From: Rhizobium esperanzae
GTDB taxonomy: Bacteria > Pseudomonadota > Alphaproteobacteria > Rhizobiales > Rhizobiaceae
NCBI RefSeq assembly: GCF_014197615.1
Contig: NZ_JACIFY010000010.1
Location: 1 to 64,000, forward strand
DNA: 64,000 nucleotides
Direction of reading: 5' to 3'
The notes under the pieces are model-generated. The model did not search any database and was not told the DNA's origin. It worked only from the letters and a program-made list of their open reading frames with translations. The position numbers and the translations under genes were made by a program. Positions 36,836 through 45,255 of the stretch are shown here, piece after piece (within the stretch, counting starts at the first letter, position 1; each line of letters starts with the position of its first letter).

Positions 36836-37369
36836 ATGATCTTCGGGCTCTTCCGTAAGAAAAACAACAATCAGGCAATCGTCGACAGGCAATATGCGGC
36901 GCTGACGGCGGCCGCGCGCATGCCGGAGATCTATGAGCGGCTCAATGTGCCCGATACGGTCATGGGCCGTTTCGAGATGCTGTCGATCGCCATGATTCTG
37001 TTTTTTCGCCGCACGCGCAGCTCTGCCACCAGCGGCCAGGAGATCGCCCAGGAGATCGTCGACGCTTTCTTCCAGGATATCGACTATTCGATCCGCGAAC
37101 TCGGCATCGGTGATAACAGCGTGCCGAAGCGCATGAAGAAGCTTGCCGGCATGTTTTATGGCCGGCTCGAAGCCTATTCGAAGGCGATGGACGCAGGCGA
37201 TGCCGAAGCGCTCGCTCTCGCTCTTCAACGCAATATCTACCCCGAAACCGCCGCACCGGCCGATATGGCCGGCCTCGCCGGATGGATGATGGCGGCTGAA
37301 TCGCATCTGTCGGCCCTCGCCGAAGAGGTGATCGCCACCGGTACGGCAACGCTGCCACCGGTTGCCTGA
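36836..37369 (+). CDS. Ubiquinol-cytochrome c chaperone (CBP3/UQCC1-like), 177 aa
   Basis: Bacterial homologue of the mitochondrial Cbp3 factor used in cytochrome bc1 assembly. Hallmarks: DRQYAALTAAARMPEIYERL near the start, VMGRFEMLSIAMILFFRR, and the conserved EIVDAFFQDIDYSIRELGIGD with VPKRMKKLAGMFYGR. ATG at 36836 (MIFGLFRKKNNN) is chosen; the frame is open upstream but lacks family residues. Eleven bases before the DUF177 gene, so co-transcribed. Confidence 0.88.
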   Translation: MIFGLFRKKNNNQAIVDRQYAALTAAARMPEIYERLNVPDTVMGRFEMLSIAMILFFRRTRSSATSGQEIAQEIVDAFFQDIDYSIRELGIGDNSVPKRMKKLAGMFYGRLEAYSKAMDAGDAEALALALQRNIYPETAAPADMAGLAGWMMAAESHLSALAEEVIATGTATLPPVA

Positions 37370-37380
37370 AGGAGGAAACG

Positions 37381-37935
37381 ATGAAGAACGATCGGGACGA
37401 TGTTCCCTTCTCCTATCACGTCAAGGTCGGCCATATCTCGGCCAACCCCGTCGAGGTCCATGTCGAGGCCGACGCCAACGAATTGAAGGCGCTCGCCAAA
37501 AGCTGGAGCGTCGTCTCCGTCGACGATCTGAGCGCCGATCTGCAGATTGCCCGCTGGAAGCGCGACGGTGTGCGCATCAAGGGCCGCGTTCAGGCGAAGA
37601 TCGTCCAGTCCTGCGTCGTGACGCTGGAACCGGTCGAATCCGCCATCGACGAGAGCTTCGAGCAGATCTTCGTGCCGGAGGGCTCCAAGCTTGCCCGCCA
37701 GCCCGGCAACGACGCCGGCGAGATGTTGCTCGATCCCGACGGCCCCGATCTGCCGGAGACCTTTGTCGGCGATACGATCGATGCAGGCGAGGTGGTTGCC
37801 GAATTTGCCGCTCTCGCGATCGATCCCTATCCGCGCAAGGAGGGCATCGAATTCGCAGGCCATATCGAGGATAGCGGCGAGAACGACAAAAAGCCCTCGG
37901 CTTTCGCTGCTCTCAAAGATTGGAAAAAGGACTGA
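37381..37935 (+). CDS. DUF177 / YceD-family protein, 184 aa
   Basis: YceD-like protein. The family's conserved Cys is seen in VQSCVVTLEPVESAIDESFEQIFVP, and the acidic GPDLPETFVGDTIDAGEVVAEFAALAIDPYPRKEG stretch is typical. YceD homologues lie next to rpmF/plsX and have been linked to 23S rRNA accumulation. Here rpmF is absent between this gene and plsX, as usual in rhizobia. GGAGGAAACG precedes ATG 37381. Confidence 0.9.
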   Translation: MKNDRDDVPFSYHVKVGHISANPVEVHVEADANELKALAKSWSVVSVDDLSADLQIARWKRDGVRIKGRVQAKIVQSCVVTLEPVESAIDESFEQIFVPEGSKLARQPGNDAGEMLLDPDGPDLPETFVGDTIDAGEVVAEFAALAIDPYPRKEGIEFAGHIEDSGENDKKPSAFAALKDWKKD

Positions 37936-38033
37936 AGCGTCTCTGGCATTTGATATAATTCAGTTGTAAGCGACGCCAAAACCGGTATTTTGGCCGAAAT
38001 TTCGCCCTCGGCGAAAAGAAGGATCAGAGACGC

Positions 38034-39080
38034 GTGATCAGAATATCTCTCGACCTCATGGGTGGCGACTTTGGTCCCCAGGTTGTCATCCCCGGCGCCG
38101 CCAAGGCGTTGGATCGGCATCCGGATATTTCCTTCGTTTTCTATGGTCTCAAGGAACAGTGCGATCCGGTTCTCGCCAGGTTTCCGAAACTCAAGGAAAA
38201 ATCGCTCTTCCACGACTGCGAGCTCGCCGTCGGCATGGATGAGAAGCCGAGCCAGGCGCTGCGCCGCGGCCGCTACATCTCCACCATGTGGCGTTCGATC
38301 GAGGCGGTGAAGACGGGGGAGGCCGATGTTGCGGTCTCGGCCGGCAATACCGGCGCGCTGATGGCGATGGCGAAGTTCTGTCTTCGCACCATGGCCAATA
38401 TCGAGCGCCCGGCGATCGCCGCGATCTGGCCGACGCTGAAGGGTGAGAGCATCGTGCTCGACGTCGGCGCGACGATCGGCGCCGATGCCCAGCAGCTGAT
38501 GGATTTTGCCTTGATGGGTGGCGCCATGGCGCGTGCGCTGTTCGAGGTCGAACGTCCGACGGTCGGCTTGCTGAATGTCGGCGTCGAGGAGATGAAGGGC
38601 CAGGAAGAGGTCAAGGAGGCCGGCCGGTTGTTGCGCGAGGCGAACATCGACTCGCTCGAATATTCCGGCTTCGTCGAGGGCAACGACCTCGGCAAGGGCA
38701 CGGTCGACGTCGTCGTCACCGAAGGATTTTCCGGCAATATCGCGCTGAAGACTGCCGAAGGCACCGCCAAGCAGATCGGCGAATATCTGCGTGCCGCCAT
38801 GTCGCGCACGCTGCTTGCCCGTATCGGCTATCTCTTCGCCAAAAGCGCCTTTGATCTGCTTCGCGAGAAGCTCGATCCGAGCAAGGTCAATGGCGGCGTA
38901 TTTCTCGGCCTGAACGGCATCGTCATCAAGAGCCATGGCGGGGCGAATGCCGAAGGCATCGCAGCCGCCATCGAAGTCGGCTACGACATGGCCAAGAACG
39001 GCCTCAATCAGAAAATAGAAAACGATCTTAAGAAATATCATGCCAAGCGGCTGCCCCCGATGGGCCCGGAAGCTGCATGA
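38034..39080 (+). CDS. plsX: Phosphate acyltransferase PlsX, 348 aa, GTG start
   Basis: Makes acyl-phosphate from acyl-ACP for the PlsX/PlsY route of phospholipid synthesis. Family signs: [19 protein letters not shown] at the start, [16 protein letters not shown], and [23 protein letters not shown] at 38034 is required because the conserved N-terminus begins there. Its last codons overlap the ATG at 39077, one of two possible starts for fabH. Confidence 0.95.
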   Translation: MIRISLDLMGGDFGPQVVIPGAAKALDRHPDISFVFYGLKEQCDPVLARFPKLKEKSLFHDCELAVGMDEKPSQALRRGRYISTMWRSIEAVKTGEADVAVSAGNTGALMAMAKFCLRTMANIERPAIAAIWPTLKGESIVLDVGATIGADAQQLMDFALMGGAMARALFEVERPTVGLLNVGVEEMKGQEEVKEAGRLLREANIDSLEYSGFVEGNDLGKGTVDVVVTEGFSGNIALKTAEGTAKQIGEYLRAAMSRTLLARIGYLFAKSAFDLLREKLDPSKVNGGVFLGLNGIVIKSHGGANAEGIAAAIEVGYDMAKNGLNQKIENDLKKYHAKRLPPMGPEAA

Positions 39081-39100
39081 GCGATGGGGTTCAATCGAAG

Positions 39101-40072
39101 ATGATCCGTTCAGTGGTTCGCGGGTTCGGAGCCGCACTTCCGAAGCGCGTGATGACCAATGGTGACATGGAGGCGATCGTCGACACATCCGACGAATGGA
39201 TCGTCCAGCGCACCGGCATCCGCCAGCGTTATCTCGCCGGCGATGACGAGACGACGGCCTCGCTCGGCGAGGCCGCCGCGCGCGCGGCCCTTGCCAATGG
39301 CGGCCTGACGCCGGCCGATATCGATCTCATCATCTGTGCCACCTCGACGCCGGACAACACCTTTCCGGCAACCTCGGTCAACATCCAGAATCGTCTCGGC
39401 ATGAGCCACGGCTTCGCCTTCGACGTCCAGGCCGTCTGCACTGGTTTCGTCTATGCAGTCACGACAGCCGATGCCTATATCCGCGGTGGGCTTGCAAAGC
39501 GCGTTCTCGTCATCGGCGCCGAAACCTTTTCGCGCATTCTCGACTGGAACGACCGCACCACCTGCGTGCTGTTCGGCGATGGCGCCGGCGCGATCGTGCT
39601 CGAAGCGAGCGAGGGCGAGGGCACCGTTTCCGATCGCGGCGTGCTGACCGCGCATCTGCGTTCCGACGGTTCGCACAAGGAAAAACTCTATGTCGACGGC
39701 GGCCCGTCGACGACCGGCACCGTCGGCAAGTTGCGCATGGAAGGCCGCGAGGTCTTCAAATATGCCGTCGGCATGATCACCGATGTCATTCAGGCGGCCT
39801 TCGATGCCACCGGCACCACCGCCGACGACCTCGATTGGCTGGTGCCGCACCAGGCCAATCGACGCATCATCGACGGTTCGGCGAAGAAGCTGAACATCGA
39901 TGCGGCGAAGGTCGTCGTAACGGTCGATCTGCACGGCAATACCTCGGCCGCCTCGATCCCGCTCGCCCTTGCGACCGCTGCCGGCGACGGCCGCATCAAG
40001 AAGGGCGACCTGGTGATGCTCGAAGCAATGGGCGGCGGCTTTACCTGGGGCGCCGTTCTGCTGCGCTGGTAG
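39101..40072 (+). CDS. fabH: 3-Oxoacyl-ACP synthase III, 323 aa
   Basis: Initiates fatty acid synthesis by condensing acetyl-CoA with malonyl-ACP. Catalytic triad: Cys in [13 protein letters not shown], His in [10 protein letters not shown], Asn in [25 protein letters not shown] ends the protein. The usual start [15 protein letters not shown] is the ATG at 39101. An upstream ATG at 39077 overlaps the plsX stop and has GGAAG before it, adding eight residues; either is possible. Part of DUF177-plsX-fabH-ihfA-merR. Confidence 0.95.
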   Translation: MIRSVVRGFGAALPKRVMTNGDMEAIVDTSDEWIVQRTGIRQRYLAGDDETTASLGEAAARAALANGGLTPADIDLIICATSTPDNTFPATSVNIQNRLGMSHGFAFDVQAVCTGFVYAVTTADAYIRGGLAKRVLVIGAETFSRILDWNDRTTCVLFGDGAGAIVLEASEGEGTVSDRGVLTAHLRSDGSHKEKLYVDGGPSTTGTVGKLRMEGREVFKYAVGMITDVIQAAFDATGTTADDLDWLVPHQANRRIIDGSAKKLNIDAAKVVVTVDLHGNTSAASIPLALATAAGDGRIKKGDLVMLEAMGGGFTWGAVLLRW

Positions 40073-40178
40073 TGCGTAAATCCTGAAAAACTGGCGGCGA
40101 ACAAGAGCTTGACCGTGACGCGCAAGACAAATACTCTTTGCGCGATTTCACAAAATATTTGAAATGGGCGGGGAAACC

Positions 40179-40517
40179 ATGACCGGAAAAACAGTGACGC
40201 GCGCAGACCTGGCGGAATCCGTTTTCCGAAAGGTCGGGCTTTCCCGGACCGAATCCGCGGAACTGGTGGAAACGGTCATCGACGAAGTTTGCAACGCCAT
40301 CGTGCGTGGTGAAACCGTCAAGCTTTCCTCCTTCGCCACCTTCCAGGTGCGCGACAAGAACGAGCGGATCGGCCGCAACCCCAAGACTGGCGAGGAGGTT
40401 CCGATTTCCCCCCGCCGGGTCATGACCTTCAAGGCGTCGAACGTGCTGAAAACGCGCATCCTCAAGGCGCATGTCTCTCGCAAGGTCAAGCTGAAGCCGC
40501 AGAATCCGGCCTCCTGA
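40179..40517 (+). CDS. ihfA: Integration host factor alpha subunit, 112 aa
   Basis: DNA-bending nucleoid protein that forms a heterodimer with IhfB. HU/IHF fold: [40 protein letters not shown], and the DNA-contacting arm [23 protein letters not shown] short C-terminal extension ([11 protein letters not shown]) is normal in alphaproteobacteria. ATG 40179 (MTGKTVTR) is the family start. Found after fabH in the order common to rhizobia. Confidence 0.95.
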   Translation: MTGKTVTRADLAESVFRKVGLSRTESAELVETVIDEVCNAIVRGETVKLSSFATFQVRDKNERIGRNPKTGEEVPISPRRVMTFKASNVLKTRILKAHVSRKVKLKPQNPAS

Positions 40518-40668
40518 GCATCGGCCTTCCGTTTCTAAAATGGCGTTTTTTTGCTTTTGCACTGTCCATCGTTGTGCGCAACGTCGAGACATGACTTGAA
40601 TTGTCGACGCCAAACCGTTGAAATATGATGAGTCGCCGTTGGATCGAGCCGCGAGGTCGCGTAGCAGT

Positions 40669-41208
40669 ATGACGTTGGACAAGAGCCCCGATGCCTTTCG
40701 CACCATCAGCGAAGTCGCAGACGATCTTGATCTGCCGCAGCATGTGCTGCGCTTCTGGGAGACGCGGTTTCCGCAGATAAAGCCGATGAAGCGCGGCGGC
40801 GGCCGCCGTTACTACCGGCCCGAGGATGTGGATCTCCTCAAGGGCATCCGGCATTTGCTCTATGATCACGGCTATACGATCAAGGGCGTGCAGAAGCTTC
40901 TGAAAACCAACGGCAACAAGTTCGTCATATCGGTCGGCCATGGCGATCTTGCCAGCGTCGAGGCGCTTGCGTCGGGTGTGCAGGAGGCGAGCGCCGGTGA
41001 ACCGCGTGTCGGCATGGCCGACGAAGACCAGATTGTCGGCCGCGCCAAGCCGCCGATTACCCGCCGCTTCTTCAACTTTGTGGCTGGTGACGACGAGCAG
41101 GAAGTCTCGATCGGCAAATCGAGCGTCGGCAAGGAAGACAGGGCATTGCTGCAGGAAGCGCTCTACGACCTGCTGGAATGCAAGCGTCTGCTCGATCAGG
41201 TGCGCTGA
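40669..41208 (+). CDS. MerR-family transcriptional regulator, 179 aa
   Basis: N-terminal MerR helix-turn-helix: [22 protein letters not shown], then [21 protein letters not shown] and [11 protein letters not shown]. The C-terminal part (residues 95-179) is variable and lacks effector cysteines, so no metal response can be inferred. This regulator follows ihfA in many Alphaproteobacteria; its targets are unknown to me. ATG 40669 ([14 protein letters not shown]) starts just before the domain. Confidence 0.88.
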   Translation: MTLDKSPDAFRTISEVADDLDLPQHVLRFWETRFPQIKPMKRGGGRRYYRPEDVDLLKGIRHLLYDHGYTIKGVQKLLKTNGNKFVISVGHGDLASVEALASGVQEASAGEPRVGMADEDQIVGRAKPPITRRFFNFVAGDDEQEVSIGKSSVGKEDRALLQEALYDLLECKRLLDQVR

Positions 41209-41272
41209 CCGAAAAGGCTCCAAGGCGTATCGCGCGAAACTTGATTGAAGCGAGGCGCTTCGGCGGCATCCA

Positions 41273-41620
41273 TCAGCCTTCGGTAAGCCGCTTCATCGCC
41301 TGTTCGAGTTCGCTGAGCTGGAAGGGTTTTTGCAGAACCGGCAGTGTGCTCGGGCTGCTGCCGGCGGGGGCCGCACCGTATCCCGTCGCGTAAACATAGG
41401 GTTTGCCGCGTTCGTCGAGCAGTTGTGCGACCGGCAGCGAACTCTGCCCCGCAAGCGAGACGTCGAGAATGGCAGCGTCGAAATCCGCGTCTCTGGCGGC
41501 AACAAGCGCCCGTTCCAGATCGGGCGCGCTGGCGCAGACCCGGTAGCCGAGATCGGCGAGCATGTCCTCGAGCAGCATGGCAATCAGCGCGTCGTCTTCG
41601 ACGACGAATATGTCTTTCAT
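41273..41620 (-). CDS. Single-domain response regulator, 115 aa
   Basis: A receiver domain with no output domain. Acidic pocket near the start in FVVEDDALIAMLLEDML, phospho-acceptor Asp in DAAILDVSLAG (about residue 51), Thr in VYATGYG, and the conserved Lys in VLQKPFQLSEL. Domain begins at ATG 41618-41620 (MKDIFVVEDD). Convergent with merR and divergent from the adjacent hybrid histidine kinase, which is a plausible but unproven partner. Confidence 0.88.
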   Translation of the reverse strand: MKDIFVVEDDALIAMLLEDMLADLGYRVCASAPDLERALVAARDADFDAAILDVSLAGQSSLPVAQLLDERGKPYVYATGYGAAPAGSSPSTLPVLQKPFQLSELEQAMKRLTEG

Positions 41621-41895
41621 GTTCCCGTCCACCCACTTCCCCTTGCCGGGCATGGAGATTTATGTGGAACTGCCTGCGCGCCTCGTCAAGACGTCACGTC
41701 CGGCAGTGCGAGAAACAGCATATTGCCGGGTGAAATTCGATGTGTAAAAGCTCTGATGCCGTCTTCGCGGCGGCTCTTGCATAATTCCTTAAATCGGAAT
41801 CGACTCGGAAATAAAATTATGCAGAACTTCAAAGTGTTACAGTGCCTCTTGCGCGTCCGAAAAGCCCGCTTGGCGCTGTAAGCGAGGGATCTGGA

Positions 41896-43542
41896 ATGGA
41901 TTTGCTGAGCGCCACGGATTGGCTGCGTCATAGGCCGGGTTATACATATCCGCTGGCCGTTGCCTTCGTTGGCCTGACGTTTCTTCTCAGGCTTGCCGCC
42001 AGCGACTATCTCTCGGGTTTTCCCTTCCTGAGTTTTCTTCCGGCGATATTGCTGGCGAGTTTCATCGGCGGCGCCGGGCCGGGCTTCGTCGCGGCCATAC
42101 TCGCCGCCTTCATTGTCCAGCAGTTTTTCGTCGAGCCCCACGATATCTTCTGGCCGATCAGCGCCGGTCAGTGGGTCGGCCTTTCGACTTACCTTGTCAA
42201 TGCGGTGATCATCATCGGCCTGATGGAGATGATCATCATCGCGCACGACCGGCAGAGCCGCCTGCGCGATGAACTCAACAGCTTCAACACGCGCCTCGAA
42301 CAGACGGTGATCCAGCGCACCGCCGAGCTGAGGCACGAGATGGAGGAGAATGCCGCCGCTCAGGCGCAGGTGCGCCAGTTGCAGAAGATGGAGACGATCG
42401 GTCAGCTCACCGGCGGCGTCGCCCATGATTTCAACAACATGCTGGCGATCATCATCGGCAACCTCGATCTCGCCCAGCGGCGTATGAGCGGAAACGAGGA
42501 TCCCCGGCTGCCGCACTCGATCCAGAATGCCAAAGACGGCGCCCAGCGGGCCGCGGTCCTGACCGCGCGTCTTCTCGCTTTCTCGCGCCAGCAGCCTCTC
42601 GCCCCCGAGGTGCTCGATCTCAACAAGCTGGTCGGCGGCATGTCGGAGCTGCTGCGGCGTACACTCGGCGAGCAGATCCGGATCGAGACGGTGCTGGCCG
42701 GCGGCCTCTGGCCGAGCTTTGCCGATCTGAGCCAGCTTGAGAACGCCATCCTCAATCTTGCCGTCAACGCCCGCGACGCCATGCCGGGCGGCGGGCATCT
42801 GACGATCGAGACGGCCAATACCGAACTCGACGAGCGGTATTCACGGATGCATTCGGAGGTCGAGGCCGGCCAATATGTGATGATCAGCATGACCGACACC
42901 GGCACCGGCATGTCGCCTGAGGTGATCGAGCGCGCCTTCGACCCGTTCTACACCACCAAGGGACCCGGCAAGGGCACCGGTCTCGGCCTCAGCCAGGTTT
43001 ACGGCTACATCAAGCAGAGCGGCGGCCACATCAAGATCTATTCGGAGATCGACAGGGGCACGACGGTGAAGATCTATCTCCCCCGTCGTGTCGGTGCGAC
43101 GGACGCGCGGTTGAATGCGGCCGGCGCCCAGCCGATCCCGCAGGGCAGCGTCAACGATACGATCCTGGTGGTGGAGGATGATGAGAACGTCCGCATCATG
43201 ACCGCCGAAAGCCTGCATGAACTCGGTTACACAGTGTTGCAGGCGGCAAGCGGCATGGAAGCGCTTCTCGTTCTCGAGGAAAATCGGGACGTCGACCTGA
43301 TCTTCACCGACATTGTCATGCCGCAGATGAGCGGACGCCAGCTTGCTGATATCGTCCAGGAAAAATGGCCGTCGATCCGGATCCTCTACACGACGGGCTA
43401 TACCCGTAATGCCATCGTCCATAACGGGGTTCTCGACCCTGGCGTCTCCCTGCTCGCCAAGCCCTTCAGCCTGGAGCAACTCGCCCACAAGATCCGCGAA
43501 CTTCTGAATGTATCGGCGAGAGTGGAAGACGAAAGGACGTGA
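41896..43542 (+). CDS. Membrane hybrid sensor histidine kinase, 548 aa
   Basis: Order of domains: an N-terminal DUF4118-like membrane part with about four helices (residues 15-115), a coiled-coil linker (residues about 120-170), HisKA with phospho-acceptor His in VAHDFNNMLAIIIGN, HATPase_c with NLAVNARDAMP, DTGTGM and GTGLGLSQV, then a C-terminal receiver domain (LVVEDDENVRIM, TDIVMP, LLAKPF). The signal is unknown. ATG 41896 gives a short cytoplasmic lead before helix 1. The single-domain regulator gene lies divergently upstream. Confidence 0.92.
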   Translation: MDLLSATDWLRHRPGYTYPLAVAFVGLTFLLRLAASDYLSGFPFLSFLPAILLASFIGGAGPGFVAAILAAFIVQQFFVEPHDIFWPISAGQWVGLSTYLVNAVIIIGLMEMIIIAHDRQSRLRDELNSFNTRLEQTVIQRTAELRHEMEENAAAQAQVRQLQKMETIGQLTGGVAHDFNNMLAIIIGNLDLAQRRMSGNEDPRLPHSIQNAKDGAQRAAVLTARLLAFSRQQPLAPEVLDLNKLVGGMSELLRRTLGEQIRIETVLAGGLWPSFADLSQLENAILNLAVNARDAMPGGGHLTIETANTELDERYSRMHSEVEAGQYVMISMTDTGTGMSPEVIERAFDPFYTTKGPGKGTGLGLSQVYGYIKQSGGHIKIYSEIDRGTTVKIYLPRRVGATDARLNAAGAQPIPQGSVNDTILVVEDDENVRIMTAESLHELGYTVLQAASGMEALLVLEENRDVDLIFTDIVMPQMSGRQLADIVQEKWPSIRILYTTGYTRNAIVHNGVLDPGVSLLAKPFSLEQLAHKIRELLNVSARVEDERT

Positions 43543-43577
43543 AGCGTCACGACTTCACGCCCACCGCTGGGGGCGCG

Positions 43578-43892
43578 TTATTCCAGGACCTGGATCACAC
43601 GATGCGTCTTCGGCTCGACGATGACGCGCCGCTCATTGATGACGGTATAGCCATAGCCGTCAATATTCGGCACGGTATGCACTTCGACGGTATCGGGCAG
43701 CGTCGCGCCAACCGCGATATCGCCGTCGTAGACGACCGACGGCGTCTGTTGCTCCATCACATAGGTGCGCACCTCGCCGGGCAGCACGACGGAGCCGGTC
43801 GGTGCGGGATCGGTGACGATTACGGTGCTCTGCGCGAAGGCGGCGGAACTGATGGTCAGCATGGCGGCCGCAGCCAGCATGATCTTGCGCAT
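43578..43892 (-). CDS. DUF1236-family exported protein, 104 aa
   Basis: Short periplasmic protein. Signal peptide MRKIMLAAAAMLTISSAAFA is followed by TVIVTDPAPTGSVVLPGEV and the DUF1236 core YTVINERRVIVEPKTHRVIQVLE. Family function unknown. Start at ATG 43890-43892 places the signal sequence correctly. Divergent from bcsN. Confidence 0.85.
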   Translation of the reverse strand: MRKIMLAAAAMLTISSAAFAQSTVIVTDPAPTGSVVLPGEVRTYVMEQQTPSVVYDGDIAVGATLPDTVEVHTVPNIDGYGYTVINERRVIVEPKTHRVIQVLE

Positions 43893-44217
43893 GGGATGTT
43901 CTCCTTCTTCAACCTGAGACATCAGGGCAACGCCAGCCGTGCGGCATAGTTCCCCGCAGCCTTCGCCAATGCGGAAGTCAGGCGCCATGAGCGGCAATTA
44001 AGTTGTTGATAAATCAGTTTATGCACCATACGGTTGAGTTGTTCGAATCACGTTCAATGCGCGTTCGTTCAGTGACGGCAGGGGCGGGTTTTTTACGCTT
44101 CGTTAACCATGTTGGCGATTTATACCCTGTGAACGGCCGGTCGGTCGTTGATTCGAAGGTCCGTCGCGTTTCGGTTTGCGAATGGATATCTGAAAGACGA
44201 ATGCGGCGGCTCGAGAC
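43893..44217. promoter_or_regulatory. Divergent promoter region of the cellulose operon
   Basis: 325 non-coding bases between DUF1236 (minus) and bcsN (plus). At 44103-44110 it has TTAACCAT, which matches the short CtrA-binding motif I recall from Sinorhizobium, followed by GTTGGCGATTTATACCC, a possible promoter. The motif alone is only eight bases, so this is suggestive. Confidence 0.4.
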
Positions 44218-45198
44218 ATGCGTTTGCGGAAGACGATATCGCTGATGGCCGTAGTGAGCACGATGGCCGGCTGCACGTCGACAGGCGGTGTGCGCCAGCC
44301 TTCCGGGCCCGAAACCGTGGCGCCTGAAAAGGCGCTGGTCATGCCGCCGCCGGGCGGCCCGTCGATCGTCAGCGTCGTCGAGCGCAAGCGTGGCAACGGC
44401 GTCGAGCAGACGGTATCGCTGTTTACCTCATCCTCCGTGCCCGGCCAGAATTTTCTGAAGGTGCAGTTCCTCGGCGCGTCCGGGGCCAATCCCGGGACGG
44501 GCGATGCGGGCTTCAGCATGATCAACGAGAGCGGCATCCGTCGCGAAGTGGCGCGCGCGGCCCCCGGCGTGCCGATGGCGACGTCGGCGACCTTCCTGCA
44601 GAACGCCTACGGCCCCTTCGGTTATGCCTCCGGCCGCAGCCGTGCCGGCGACAGCTGCATCTATGCCTGGCAGCAGATCCGCTCGAGCGTCAACGCCATG
44701 AGCCAGGCGCGCAATTTCGGCATGATCCAGCTGCGCCTGCGTCTCTGTGACGCCAGGGCGAGCGAGCGCCAGCTGCTCGGCATCGTCTATGGCTATACCG
44801 TCACCGGAACATTTGACGGTGCGACCTGGAACCCCTACGGCAATCCGCCGCCCGCCGACGCCGCGCTCGGACGCACCGGCGCGCCGGTCTATCCCGACGA
44901 GGGCGGTTATCGCCCCAGCCCGATGCCGATCGGCTATGAGCCGGCGCCTGCCATCGTCAGTCGGCCGCGGGCCGTTCCCGTTCACAGCGCGCCGGCGTCG
45001 CAGCCGGCTGCGGGCGCGACATCGTTGCCGGCCCCCATCGGTCCGCGCGTGCCGCTGCCGGGCGAGGCGCCGCAGGCGAGTGCCGGGCCGGCTGCAGCAG
45101 CCGAGCCGGTCGAACAATCCGCAAGGGCGATCGGCGTCACCGTGCCGTCGCCGGACTGCATAGGCGACGTGGCCATGACGGCCGCCTGCCGGAAATAA
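44218..45198 (+). CDS. bcsN: Cellulose biosynthesis lipoprotein BcsN, 326 aa
   Basis: Accessory lipoprotein found with alphaproteobacterial cellulose operons. Signal peptide with lipobox STMAGC (Cys about residue 19). The middle contains AGDSCIYAWQQIRSS and QLRLRLCDARASERQLLGIVYGY, which I recall as the BcsN core. The C-terminal third is Pro/Ala-rich linker-like sequence ending in DCIGDVAMTAACRK. First gene of the operon, about 60 bases before bcsA. Confidence 0.88.
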   Translation: MRLRKTISLMAVVSTMAGCTSTGGVRQPSGPETVAPEKALVMPPPGGPSIVSVVERKRGNGVEQTVSLFTSSSVPGQNFLKVQFLGASGANPGTGDAGFSMINESGIRREVARAAPGVPMATSATFLQNAYGPFGYASGRSRAGDSCIYAWQQIRSSVNAMSQARNFGMIQLRLRLCDARASERQLLGIVYGYTVTGTFDGATWNPYGNPPPADAALGRTGAPVYPDEGGYRPSPMPIGYEPAPAIVSRPRAVPVHSAPASQPAAGATSLPAPIGPRVPLPGEAPQASAGPAAAAEPVEQSARAIGVTVPSPDCIGDVAMTAACRK

Positions 45199-45255
45199 CG
45201 AGCATGCCCGGAACGCCGGATGGTGTCCCGGTTGAGCAATTTCGAAGGAACATCG

